Positions 54,453 to 61,712 of a DNA stretch of 64,000 nt are shown one piece after another; within the stretch, counting starts at the first letter, position 1; every line of letters starts with the position of its first letter. The translations under genes were made by a program, and so were the position numbers. The notes under the pieces were generated by a model that had not been told where the DNA came from, did no database searches, and saw nothing but the letters and a program-made list of their open reading frames with translations. The stretch covers positions 124,001 through 188,000 of the forward strand of contig DATGMF010000053.1 in NCBI GenBank assembly GCA_035293765.1, written 5' to 3'. Origin of the DNA: DASRHT01 sp035293765 (GTDB lineage Bacteria > Chloroflexota > Ktedonobacteria > Ktedonobacterales > Ktedonobacteraceae).

Positions 54453-55270
54453 CTGACGATGTCCTGCCTGCGCTTGCGTCCCACGACGATCTGTCGCGTT
54501 CCTTTGCCGAACGGCTTCCAATCGTAGTCGCCGTAGATGGCCTCGATGCTGAAATTGGTCGCCAGGAAGAGGAGCTGCAATTCGCGTGGGAAGAACATAT
54601 GCATGTCGAGTTTGGTCATGTAGCGTTCGTTTTCGCCGGTGCGGAAGAATTTTTCGTGCGTCCAGATGATGTGCTGGAGCTGCTCAATCGGGTCATATTT
54701 GCGACTGGTGTAGAGCAGCATAGTAAACTCATCATCTGGACCTTCGATTTCGTCCTCCATATAGACGTGCGACGGACGATTAAGCGCGTCGCTCAGGTAA
54801 TCGATATCGGGAAGAAAGGTATCAACGACAAAGCGACCGCCAGGAGCCAGGTGCTCGTACGTATTGTTAAAGGCTTCAAGCTGCTGCTCAATTTCATAGA
54901 GGTGCGTGATAGAGTTGAAGGGAAGGAAAATCAGGTCGAAGACGCCCTTTTCGGCAAGCTGATACTTGCACATGTCGCCCTCGTGGAGGATGACGCGTTG
55001 CCGCACGGACTCGGGTTCGCGTTCTAATTTGCGAGCGTAAACGGCCAGCATCTCTGGTGAGATGTCCAGCCCTTCCAGTTGAAAATCGCCCGGGCCACGC
55101 AACAGCTCCAGACCAATGCGACCGGTGCCGCACGCCAGCTCCAGCACGCGCCTGGGCGTGTAGCGCATCACCAGTTCACGCCAGAAGGGGAGGTCCAGCT
55201 CCGATTGGCTCTGATATTCCAGATCATAATCGCTGGGCCGCTCGTAGAACTCCCCCAGATCGTAAGACAT
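54449..55270 (-). CDS. Class I SAM-dependent methyltransferase
   Basis: A 273-residue protein. The SAM-binding motif is VLELACGTGRIGLEL, with motif II LDISPEMLAVY and post-motif DLIFLPFNSITHL. A C-terminal half (YDPIEQLQHIIWTHEKFFRT) is of the family with an unknown acceptor. It lacks the conserved cysteines of ArsM. It is convergent with and overlaps arsS by 4 bases. The protein is probably cytoplasmic. Confidence 0.88.
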   Translation of the reverse strand: MSYDLGEFYERPSDYDLEYQSQSELDLPFWRELVMRYTPRRVLELACGTGRIGLELLRGPGDFQLEGLDISPEMLAVYARKLEREPESVRQRVILHEGDMCKYQLAEKGVFDLIFLPFNSITHLYEIEQQLEAFNNTYEHLAPGGRFVVDTFLPDIDYLSDALNRPSHVYMEDEIEGPDDEFTMLLYTSRKYDPIEQLQHIIWTHEKFFRTGENERYMTKLDMHMFFPRELQLLFLATNFSIEAIYGDYDWKPFGKGTRQIVVGRKRRQDIVS

Positions 55271-55607
55271 ACTATGTTACCTCACCGAGAAAGAAGCCGT
55301 ATAAAGTTGTGTAATAAAAGGCCAGCAAGAATACTGTCGGCTGTGTACCGCTGTAGAGCTTAGCACATCGATACGGCGCCGTGCAAGACAGCGGAGGAGC
55401 GTACCAGGGAGCAAATTACGTCTACCCACCTCTTGATTCTTCACTACGCCCATAGCAGAAGAATTGAGCACTCCATATCAATTTTTTTGGATGTATTCAT
55501 AGAGCCCTATAATAGTGATGTACTATCATTGATATGTTGCTGTATTTATGCTACATTTTGTGATAGAATCGATAAAATGCAGGAGGAAAGTCGTTAAGAG
55601 GTGACCA
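55271..55607. other. Intergenic region upstream of the XRE gene
   Basis: 337 bases, AT-rich towards the right. It includes the promoter at 55529-55557. Inverted stretches around 55510-55560 (ATAATAGTGATGTACTATCA) look operator-like. No gene is seen. Confidence 0.5.
55529..55557 (+). promoter_or_regulatory. Promoter of the XRE-type regulator
   Basis: TTGATA (55529-55534), 17 bases, TACATT (55552-55557), about 50 bases before the ATG at 55608. TGATAGTACATC-type half-sites overlap it and might be autoregulatory. Confidence 0.5.
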
Positions 55608-55865
55608 ATGACAAATTCATCAGAACAGACCATTTATAACCGTTTACCGGTTTTACGTGCGGAACGCGGGCTTTCGCGGCATGACCTTGCGGACATTTTA
55701 GGTATTAACTATCAAACCCTGGGCTATCTGGAGCGCGGCGAGTATAGCCCCAGCCTCGAACTCGCCTTTCGCATCAGCGAGTATTTTGGCCTGCCCATCG
55801 AGGCCATTTTCTCGCGCAAGCCTTTCAAACCTTTGAGCGATGAAGTATATGGACGTAGAGTATAG
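55608..55865 (+). CDS. XRE-family transcriptional regulator
   Basis: An 85-residue protein that is almost only an HTH_3 domain: LPVLRAERGLSRHDLADILG, then INYQTLGYLERGEYSPSLEL and ISEYFGLPIEAIFSRKPF. The pattern matches the YozG/short XRE group. GAGGTGA lies 6 bases before the ATG. No operon partner is close enough; the gene before it is transcribed away. Confidence 0.9.
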   Translation: MTNSSEQTIYNRLPVLRAERGLSRHDLADILGINYQTLGYLERGEYSPSLELAFRISEYFGLPIEAIFSRKPFKPLSDEVYGRRV

Positions 55866-56050
55866 GCATCTGCTATCAGCATTGATTTTATGAAAGGACA
55901 AATTCTCCTGCTGCATAGTCTAAGCTCACCCTCGATACTCACAATGGACCTGTGACCTGCTACAATATAAGGAAGTCATCAGACTTCTGGCAGATACCCC
56001 TTACGGGAGGCGACCCGACAATAAAAACATTGTGAGAAGAGAGCAGAGAT

Positions 56051-57481
56051 ATGACTTACACCTCCATTCAAGAGGCGGCGACAGAAATTCGGTCTGGCCT
56101 GATCACTCCCACCGAACTGGTGCTGGAGACACTGGAACAGATCGATGCACACGACAACGAGATTCAGGCTTTTACCACAGTGATGCGTGAGCAGGCGCTG
56201 GCTGATGCGGAGCAGGCTGAGCGCGAAATACGTACCGGGCTCTATAGAAGTCCGCTGCATGGTGTTCCCGTCGCGGTCAAAGATCTGGTGGCCGTGAAAG
56301 GCGTGCGCATGACGGCGGGCTCCAGAGTGCTGGCCGATCATGTTGCGCAGGAAGATGCGACCGTGGTCGAACTGTTGCGCAAAAATGGCGCTATCATCAT
56401 CGGTAAGGCCAACACGTTCGAGTTCGCCTATGGCCCCTACTCGCCTCCAACGCGCAACCCGTGGGACCCTGCTCGCACAACCGGCGGCTCCAGCGGCGGC
56501 TCGGCGGCTGCGGTTGTGGCGGGAATGTGTCTGGGAGCCATTGGCACGGACACCGGCGGCTCGATTCGCATTCCTGCGGCGTGCTGTGGCGCGACCGGAC
56601 TGAAGCCGACCTATGGACGCGTGAGCTGCTACGGCGTCATTCCTCTGAGCTGGTCGCTTGACCATGTCGGGCCAATTGGACGGAGCGCCGAGGATTGCGC
56701 GCTGCTGTTCGACGCCATCGCTGGCTACGATCCGCGCGACCCCAATAGCGTTTCCGGCCCGCCTCTTGCTCCAGGCCGTTCGACCGCGACATTAATCGGC
56801 GGCACAGAGAAACGTGGCCCGCTCTCACTTCAGGGGATCAAACTGGGTGTGCCACAGGAAGCGTTTGTGGCGCCGCTTGACCCGGAAGTGCAGCTTGCCT
56901 GGCGTGCCGCGCTCCTTGTGTTGGAGGAAGAGGGCGCGCAGGTCATCAATGTGGATGTACCCCGTCCCACTATGGAGCTATACCGCACAATCCAGAAGCC
57001 AGAGGCCACGCTGGCCCATATCCAGAAAGGATGGCTCTCAGAACGTCGCAACCTGTATACCGAGAGCGTGCTCACCCGGCTTTTGGAGGGTCAGGAGATA
57101 GCTGCTGTCGATTACCTGACCGCCCTGCACGAACGCCGCATCCTCTCCAGCCGCTTTCGGGCCATCATGCAGGATGTAGATGCCTTCATCCTGCCCACGC
57201 TGCCTGTTCCCGCGCTCCTCTCAGAGCAGGCCGCGCAGGATATCGAGATCGATGGCGTGACTGAGAACGCAACGGTGGCCTTTCTGCGCCTGACCATGCC
57301 CTTCAACCTCACCGGACTGCCGACGGTCTCCTTCCCCTGCGGCTTTACCGCCAATGGCTTACCAATTGGCTTACAGGCGGCAGGCAAGCCTTTCGAGGAG
57401 GGCACTGTGCTGCGTATTGCCCACGCCTACCAGCAATTGACCGACTGGCACCGTCGGGATGCGCCCCTGATCAAAGCTTGA
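56051..57481 (+). CDS. Amidase-signature enzyme (GatA-like)
   Basis: A 476-residue amidase with the Ser-cis-Ser-Lys triad: Lys77 in GVPVAVKDLV, the GGSSGGS loop (145-151) and the nucleophile in GTDTGGSIR (S171). Its C-terminus follows the family (LTGLPTVSFPCGFTANGLPI). It probably hydrolyses an amide, for example a small-molecule amide; GatA itself is unlikely as gatB and gatC are absent. AGAGCAGAGA is a weak ribosome site. No partner gene is adjacent. Confidence 0.92.
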   Translation: MTYTSIQEAATEIRSGLITPTELVLETLEQIDAHDNEIQAFTTVMREQALADAEQAEREIRTGLYRSPLHGVPVAVKDLVAVKGVRMTAGSRVLADHVAQEDATVVELLRKNGAIIIGKANTFEFAYGPYSPPTRNPWDPARTTGGSSGGSAAAVVAGMCLGAIGTDTGGSIRIPAACCGATGLKPTYGRVSCYGVIPLSWSLDHVGPIGRSAEDCALLFDAIAGYDPRDPNSVSGPPLAPGRSTATLIGGTEKRGPLSLQGIKLGVPQEAFVAPLDPEVQLAWRAALLVLEEEGAQVINVDVPRPTMELYRTIQKPEATLAHIQKGWLSERRNLYTESVLTRLLEGQEIAAVDYLTALHERRILSSRFRAIMQDVDAFILPTLPVPALLSEQAAQDIEIDGVTENATVAFLRLTMPFNLTGLPTVSFPCGFTANGLPIGLQAAGKPFEEGTVLRIAHAYQQLTDWHRRDAPLIKA

Positions 57482-57697
57482 GCGCCCTTTTAACAATACC
57501 GTCATCATCGCGTCTTTAACATGGTACCTGTTATCACCGCGTCTGTCATTTTTCTGGCACAGATGGAATGTCACCTGGCACATGGCCTCCGCTATACTTG
57601 AACTATCAGCGGGGCGCTGGGAAACAAGGGATGTGGAGCCTTCCGAGACGGCGGAAGGCGACCTGTTTCCCGCCGCCAGGTAGAGAGGAACAATACC

Positions 57698-57871
57698 ATG
57701 TTAATCACACTTTTCGCCATCATCTTCCTTGTAAGCCTCTTCCTGGCTCTGATCGGAGGGCTGTTCTTCCATATGCGTCTGTTCCCCAAGCCCACCTACA
57801 GAACGCTGGTAGCTCGCCCTATTGAGGATGCGACCCATACCTCCCGACTGCATGCAGCCATCTTTCAGTAA
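57698..57871 (+). CDS. Small single-helix membrane protein
   Basis: A 57-residue protein read directly from the sequence: a hydrophobic N-terminal helix (MLITLFAIIFLVSLFLALIG, continuing GLFF) followed by a polar tail (HMRLFPKPTYRTLVARPIED). It has GAGAGGAA 6 bases upstream. Below the usual size cut-off but well supported by ribosome site and codon use. Function unknown. A strong hairpin follows at 57902. Confidence 0.65.
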   Translation: MLITLFAIIFLVSLFLALIGGLFFHMRLFPKPTYRTLVARPIEDATHTSRLHAAIFQ

Positions 57872-57901
57872 TGTGAACGAGGAGGAAGAGTAACCAGGAA
57901 C

Positions 57902-57941
57902 GTTTAGTTGGGCATGTAGTGCGCTACATGCCCAACTAAAC
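57902..57941. terminator. Perfect 18-bp hairpin, bidirectional terminator
   Basis: GTTTAGTTGGGCATGTAG, loop TGCG, CTACATGCCCAACTAAAC: a perfect 18-bp stem with a 4-base loop, between a plus-strand and a minus-strand gene. CTTTTTCT follows 9 bases further on the plus strand. Confidence 0.85.
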
Positions 57942-57984
57942 AGGTCCAGACTTTTTCTATGAACATGTGGTGATAGCGGATCAA

Positions 57985-58152
57985 TTATTCATGGTGATTA
58001 AAAAGGAACGCAGCCACCAGAAAGGTGCCTATCACCATGATGCCGAGAGCCACATAAGTGTTAAAGTGGTATGAGAGCTGAGCAAAAGCGGTGCCCAGCA
58101 CAAGCGCCAGCAGAAAGATGCCCGAGAGAATCACGCGCGTGGGAGCGCTCAT
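57985..58152 (-). CDS. Small two-helix membrane protein
   Basis: A 55-residue protein with two hydrophobic helices (TRVILSGIFLLALVLGTAFA and TYVALGIMVIGTFLVAAFLF). The ATG at 58152 has AAGGAGG 10 bases upstream; the longer frame to 58197 is unlikely. Function unknown. It lies convergent with the small protein at 57698. Confidence 0.65.
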   Translation of the reverse strand: MSAPTRVILSGIFLLALVLGTAFAQLSYHFNTYVALGIMVIGTFLVAAFLFNHHE

Positions 58153-58299
58153 CTGTATTGTGCCTCCTTCCGGCAAAATTAAAGCTCTGCCTGTCATGAT
58201 TTATACAGGCAATCTGGCAATCTGACAAATCTCTGTGACTAAATAGCTATAGCTGACGTCTGTCCTGCTTTCCTGGTATGATAAAGCAAAGGGATCAGA

Positions 58300-58491
58300 A
58301 TGAAGTTCCAGGTCACGTATCGTTTGACTCATCCTGAATACCTGCCGACCATCGCTCATGCGGTTATCTCGGCCCATACCCATCAACAGTTTGATGCCTC
58401 GTTAAGCAGGCTGGCAGACAAGTGGCGAGACCAGGGTTATGCTTTCCACGTCCTGGCAATCAAGAAACGCGGGCCGCCGCGGCAAAGATGA
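58300..58491 (+). CDS. Short hypothetical protein
   Basis: A 63-residue protein, KFQVTYRLTHPEYLPTIAHA..., with an AAAGGGAT ribosome site. The sequence looks globular (alternating beta and helix) and ends in a basic tail. Existence is likely but not certain, and no function can be given. Confidence 0.5.
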   Translation: MKFQVTYRLTHPEYLPTIAHAVISAHTHQQFDASLSRLADKWRDQGYAFHVLAIKKRGPPRQR

Positions 58492-58493
58492 CT

Positions 58494-59153
58494 TCAGCGA
58501 TCCAGGCGCTTTTGCCCGTATGACTTGACCCAGAAATCGTGCAATGCCGCGGTCTCTTCCGGCGAGAGGAAAACGGGCGTGCCGAGCTGCCTGGCAATGG
58601 TATAGATTTTTGCATTATCCTCAAGGGCGTGAGCCGCCGAAAAGGTGGCCGCAAGGTTTGCTCCGACCACCATTGCCCCGTGATTTCCCCAGATGACGGC
58701 ATTGCCGTTGCTCAGTACTTGCGCGATATGTGCGGCGAATTCCGCCGTACCCGACCTCTTGTAAGGCGCAATTGGCACCTCTCCGCCCAGGCAGAGGGCA
58801 GAGTCGGCCAGCACAACCGGAATAGGCTGGTAGACCACACCGAAGGCGGTGGCATAAGGAGAATGGGTGTGCATGACGCAATGAATGTCGCTGCGTCGGC
58901 GCAAAATGCAGGTGTGCAGCGGCGTCTCGACGGTGGGTCGCCATTTGCCCTCGATCACTGCTCCATGCTGATCCACCACCACGATATCTTCCGCCGTTAA
59001 GGTCTGGTAGTCGGCTCCGCTCGGCGTGACGCAGATCAGCCCGCTCTCAAGATCGCGCGCGCTCAGGTTGCCCTGCGTGGCCTGGACGAGCTGGCTATCG
59101 TACATCTTTCTGGCGTAACGCACAACTTCGGCGCGCAAGTCAGCTAATAACAT
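58494..59153 (-). CDS. Class II aldolase/adducin family protein
   Basis: A 219-residue member of the fuculose-1-phosphate aldolase/RhaD group. Zinc ligands would be His in VMHTHSPYATAFG and NHGAMVVG, with the substrate loop TPSGADYQTL and NLSARD. It likely cleaves a sugar-phosphate or related hydroxy acid aldol; the substrate is not inferred. It begins at ATG 59153. The region downstream to 58491 is tight, with no partner gene. Confidence 0.9.
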   Translation of the reverse strand: MLLADLRAEVVRYARKMYDSQLVQATQGNLSARDLESGLICVTPSGADYQTLTAEDIVVVDQHGAVIEGKWRPTVETPLHTCILRRRSDIHCVMHTHSPYATAFGVVYQPIPVVLADSALCLGGEVPIAPYKRSGTAEFAAHIAQVLSNGNAVIWGNHGAMVVGANLAATFSAAHALEDNAKIYTIARQLGTPVFLSPEETAALHDFWVKSYGQKRLDR

Positions 59154-59174
59154 GTGTCGCTCCCTTCACAATAA

Positions 59175-59225
59175 AACAGGGGCAAGCTGTAGCAATCAAG
59201 TGCTCGCACTGCTACCTTGCCCCTG
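59175..59225 (-). terminator. Imperfect hairpin between two minus-strand genes
   Basis: AACAGGGGCAAG pairs with CTTGCCCCTGTT and TGTAGCA with TGCTAC, around a short loop. It lies between the zinc-ribbon protein gene and the aldolase gene, and could terminate the former. Confidence 0.55.
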
Positions 59226-59242
59226 TTCGCGCTTATCTTAAC

Positions 59243-59551
59243 CTATGCCGATTCACGGTGAGGGAGTTCTTCCCGGTGCCGCTGGCAGAGGTTGACTCCC
59301 GCCCTATCATCATATTCTACCTCCTCCTCAGATTTACAGCGAACGCACCTTCGAGGAGGCGTGAGGATGGGCGGATACCAGTTCTTCTGGAAGACCAGCG
59401 TCAGCGGCTCGCTCCCCGGGACCTGCAAGACAAGATTTCCTTCGGGATCGATGCTGGCATGTTCCGATACATCCACCTTTTTCCCCTCAGGATCAAGAGC
59501 CTGCACGTTTTTGAAAAATTTGCGGATGAATTCCTCGTATGACTGTTTCAT
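59243..59551 (-). CDS. Small protein with Cys/His zinc site
   Basis: A 102-residue protein. N-terminal helix (SYEEFIRKFFKNVQALD), a short beta segment, then a C-terminal zinc-ribbon-like CVRCKSEEEV...NLCQRHREEL (three Cys, one His). I prefer the ATG at 59551 with GGAG about 10 bases upstream. The family is unknown; such a site suggests metal-dependent folding. Confidence 0.6.
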   Translation of the reverse strand: MKQSYEEFIRKFFKNVQALDPEGKKVDVSEHASIDPEGNLVLQVPGSEPLTLVFQKNWYPPILTPPRRCVRCKSEEEVEYDDRAGVNLCQRHREELPHRESA

Positions 59552-60344
59552 GACTTTGTACTCCATGTACCTCTTTGTACTGCATACTGCCGATGGGGCA
59601 AAGATAAGCCGGACCCCTACAACGACGGTGAGGGCAAGGCAAGCCAGGCCCCTCTGGTGGCATGCTGGCGATCAAACAAAGGCAAGCCTGAATAATGCCG
59701 ACGATCAAACAAAGGCAAGCCTGTGGCTTATCAGCAAGGGTCGAGGTATCACGTATGGGCGCGTACTCTATTTTTTTATGTGCTGTATGGTTGTGGGGGA
59801 ACAATGATTACAACCCGACCAACATACAGTTTATTCCTTGCTTCCTTCTTTATCCTATCGGTAGGAGAAAGGGGTGATTATAGCAGCCGCTTGCTCTTGT
59901 ACTAACGAACGTTTCCTTCTTTAATACCTCCCTTTCCACAAGGTAAATAACTTTTTCAAGGTATTTATGTGATGAACGCTGCAGGAAAGCTATGAATCAC
60001 TCTCTAGTCCTTTTTTCTCCCTGCCGTCCCATTTTTGGAACAGATCCTGGCGGATCGAAGTATAAATAGAACCACTTACAGCGTAGTTCTGAAGAGAGAA
60101 AGTGTGCCGCGCTACTCTACACATAAGAGGGGCATCAGAGGCAGTTTTGGGCAAGCAGTAAGCATTTAATAGATAATGCCCGTTATCTTTGCAAATGAAT
60201 TGATGGATTTCTTGATTTTTAAACTGGCATATGGTAGGTTATTTATGTATTAGTAATCTTTTAGATAAGATTTATTAATACTATTATAGTAAAATATTAA
60301 TGCGTAATGTAAAAACAATTGAAGTAAAATGGAGGAAATTTTTG
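59552..60344. other. AT-rich region upstream of the leader-peptide cluster
   Basis: 793 bases with no gene in good context. It holds two exact 22-base direct repeats (59669-59690 and 59702-59723; each begins CGATCAAACAAAGG and ends AAGCCTG), 33 bases apart. Left of them, GATAAGCCGGACCCCTAC (59604-59621) is a degenerate MITE-like end. Right of about 59900 the sequence becomes AT-rich and contains the palindrome at 60279-60291. Confidence 0.5.
60279..60291 (+). promoter_or_regulatory. Operator-like palindrome upstream of the first peptide gene
   Basis: TACTATTATAGTA, preceded by AA and followed by AAAT. A related sequence (TAGTATCAATACTA, followed by TTAGTAAAA) lies upstream of the exporter genes at 61090-61103. 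Shared AATACTATTA(T)AGTAAAA suggests a common regulator. Confidence 0.45.
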
Positions 60345-60590
60345 ATGGGTTCTTCCGCTGTCTTGCAACTCAATGGTATGCAAGAAGACCTGGTAAGCTC
60401 CCCTGGTATGCTTGAACTGACCGATGAGGACCTGGTTCAGGTAGCAGGGGCCGACGGGTGGTGGGATATGGAGCGTATGAAGCGTATGCATGAGGAGTGC
60501 CGGTGTGGCCGTCGTATCCGCTTTAGCTTGACTCGCTTACGTGTAGAGTACCGCCTGGACTTCCTGCACTATAATCTGAGGGTCAACTAA
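60345..60590 (+). CDS. Leader-peptide-type precursor 1
   Basis: An 81-residue precursor. The leader-like part LELTDEDLVQVAGA (residues 23-36) ends in a Gly-Ala double-glycine-type site. The core would start at Asp37: DGWWDMERMKRMHEECRCGR and then a basic, mostly aliphatic tail. It contains two Cys (C52, C54) and is Arg-rich. The start is ATG 60345, with GGAGG 9 bases upstream; the frame's first ATG at 60300 has no ribosome site. It is the same leader type as the next gene, and both probably use the C39 transporter downstream. Product activity is unknown. Confidence 0.75.
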   Translation: MGSSAVLQLNGMQEDLVSSPGMLELTDEDLVQVAGADGWWDMERMKRMHEECRCGRRIRFSLTRLRVEYRLDFLHYNLRVN

Positions 60591-60639
60591 CCGCCAACAT
60601 GCAATTGCATCAGTAAAGTGAAGTGAAAGGAGCTTTCCT

Positions 60640-60957
60640 GTGAGCTTTTTCGATGTTACCACCAGTGCGCGCCAGGGTTTCGGTATGGAATTGACCGATG
60701 AGGAGTTGAAGCTGGTTACGGGAGCTCGTGGCGGACACAACAACCACGGCAACCATAACCATCATAACCACAACCATCATAACCATCACAATAACCATCA
60801 TAACCATCATAACAACCATAACCACAACAACCATAACCACAACAACCATCATAACCATAATCGGCAAGTCAACCACAACAATAATAACAACAATAACTGC
60901 CATCGGCATCATCGTCACCATAACCAGTTCTTTTGCAATAACAATGACAATGAGTAG
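60640..60957 (+). CDS. Leader-peptide-type precursor 2, His/Asn-rich core
   Basis: A 105-residue precursor starting at GTG with AGGAG upstream. Leader MELTDEELKLVTGA (residues 16-29) matches precursor 1 and ends in Gly-Ala. The remaining ~76 residues are nearly all His and Asn (about 27 His, 33 Asn), plus two cysteines (C86, C97) near the end. The core is encoded by CAT/CAC and AAC triplets in imperfect tandem array. By leader and context it is a substrate of the C39 exporter. A metal-binding or antimicrobial role is inferred from composition only. Confidence 0.8.
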   Translation: MSFFDVTTSARQGFGMELTDEELKLVTGARGGHNNHGNHNHHNHNHHNHHNNHHNHHNNHNHNNHNHNNHHNHNRQVNHNNNNNNNCHRHHRHHNQFFCNNNDNE

Positions 60958-61008
60958 TCATGTAAATGGGCGACCGAGTAATGCCTGACCAGTTTTGTTG
61001 ATCTGGAT

Positions 61009-61041
61009 CTACAAAGGCTTACAGGGAAGGAGCCTTTGTAG
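61009..61041 (+). terminator. Hairpin after the second precursor gene
   Basis: CTACAAAGGCT, 11-base loop, AGCCTTTGTAG: a perfect 11-bp stem. No T-run follows, so it may be an attenuator or RNA-protecting hairpin that sets the ratio of peptide to exporter mRNA. Confidence 0.55.
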
Positions 61042-61089
61042 GTACCTCTATTGATCTACTTGTATAAAATATTCCGCTAATGAATTATA

Positions 61090-61103
61090 TAGTATCAATA
61101 CTA
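61090..61103 (+). promoter_or_regulatory. Operator-like palindrome upstream of exporter genes
   Basis: TAGTAT-CA-ATACTA, perfect 6-bp arms, 22 bases before the adaptor ATG. Shares AATACTATTA and AGTAAAA with 60279-60291. Confidence 0.45.
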
Positions 61104-61124
61104 TTAGTAAAAAGGATGGGTAGT

Positions 61125-61709
61125 ATGTCGCAGGATCGTCGCTCGCTCTTTCGCGAAGGCGCGATAAGGCGGTATATGCAAAGGCGGGAGAAGGATGTTT
61201 TCCCGCGCCTGGTCTCTCCCCCTGTTTTTCTCTGCGCGTGGCTCCTGTTCGGGTTATTGCTGCTAGGCGGTCTGGTCGCCTGGTGGGCAGAAATACCAGC
61301 GTTCGTTGAAGGCTCCGGGATTGTCCTGACGCCAGAACAAACTCGCCGCTTCCCAAACGCTGCAACATCCATCCTGATTTTTTTACCACAGGCATATGCT
61401 GCACAAATACATACGGGCCTGCCGGTCCGCGTGCAGGTTGATGCCGATGGGCCAGCAATTCTGAGCAGGATTGAGCGTATCGAACCAGGAATTATCGGTC
61501 CCGCCGCTGCCCGTCAACGCTATGCGCTCGATAGCGAGGAAGAGCAAGCTATCGATCAACCGTCCGTTGCTATTCTGGTACAGCCACGGCAGAAGCTGGC
61601 TTCCAGTATGTATGCGGGCAGTCTGGTTCAGGCTCAGGTCCAGGTTGGCTCGCGTCGTGTACTCTCACTCTTTCCAGGTCTGGATGGGTTGATGTTGATA
61701 AGAGGTTAA
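61125..61709 (+). CDS. Short HlyD-like secretion protein
   Basis: A 194-residue membrane protein with one helix at about residues 33-54 and an outer beta-rich domain (VEGSGIVLTPEQTRRFPNAA, VRVQVDADGPAILSRIERIE, VQAQVQVGSRRVLSLFPG). It matches the lipoyl/barrel parts of HlyD-type adaptors of bacteriocin systems but lacks the coiled-coil hairpin. The ATG at 61125 has AAGGA 8 bases upstream; 61080 and 61116 are less good. It starts the exporter operon with the ABC gene 3 bases downstream. It should assist peptide release through the exporter. Confidence 0.75.
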   Translation: MSQDRRSLFREGAIRRYMQRREKDVFPRLVSPPVFLCAWLLFGLLLLGGLVAWWAEIPAFVEGSGIVLTPEQTRRFPNAATSILIFLPQAYAAQIHTGLPVRVQVDADGPAILSRIERIEPGIIGPAAARQRYALDSEEEQAIDQPSVAILVQPRQKLASSMYAGSLVQAQVQVGSRRVLSLFPGLDGLMLIRG

Positions 61710-61712
61710 ACC

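Noticed and set aside
59695..59905. Short overlapping frames in the AT-rich region before the peptide genes
   Set aside because: No ribosome site. They cross the 22-base direct repeats, so they are unlikely to be translated.
60728..60900. Repetitive CAT/AAC stretch considered as a CRISPR or satellite array
   Set aside because: Units are 3-6 bases in a continuous reading frame with leader and ribosome site; there are no spacer-like unique segments. It is a coding repeat.
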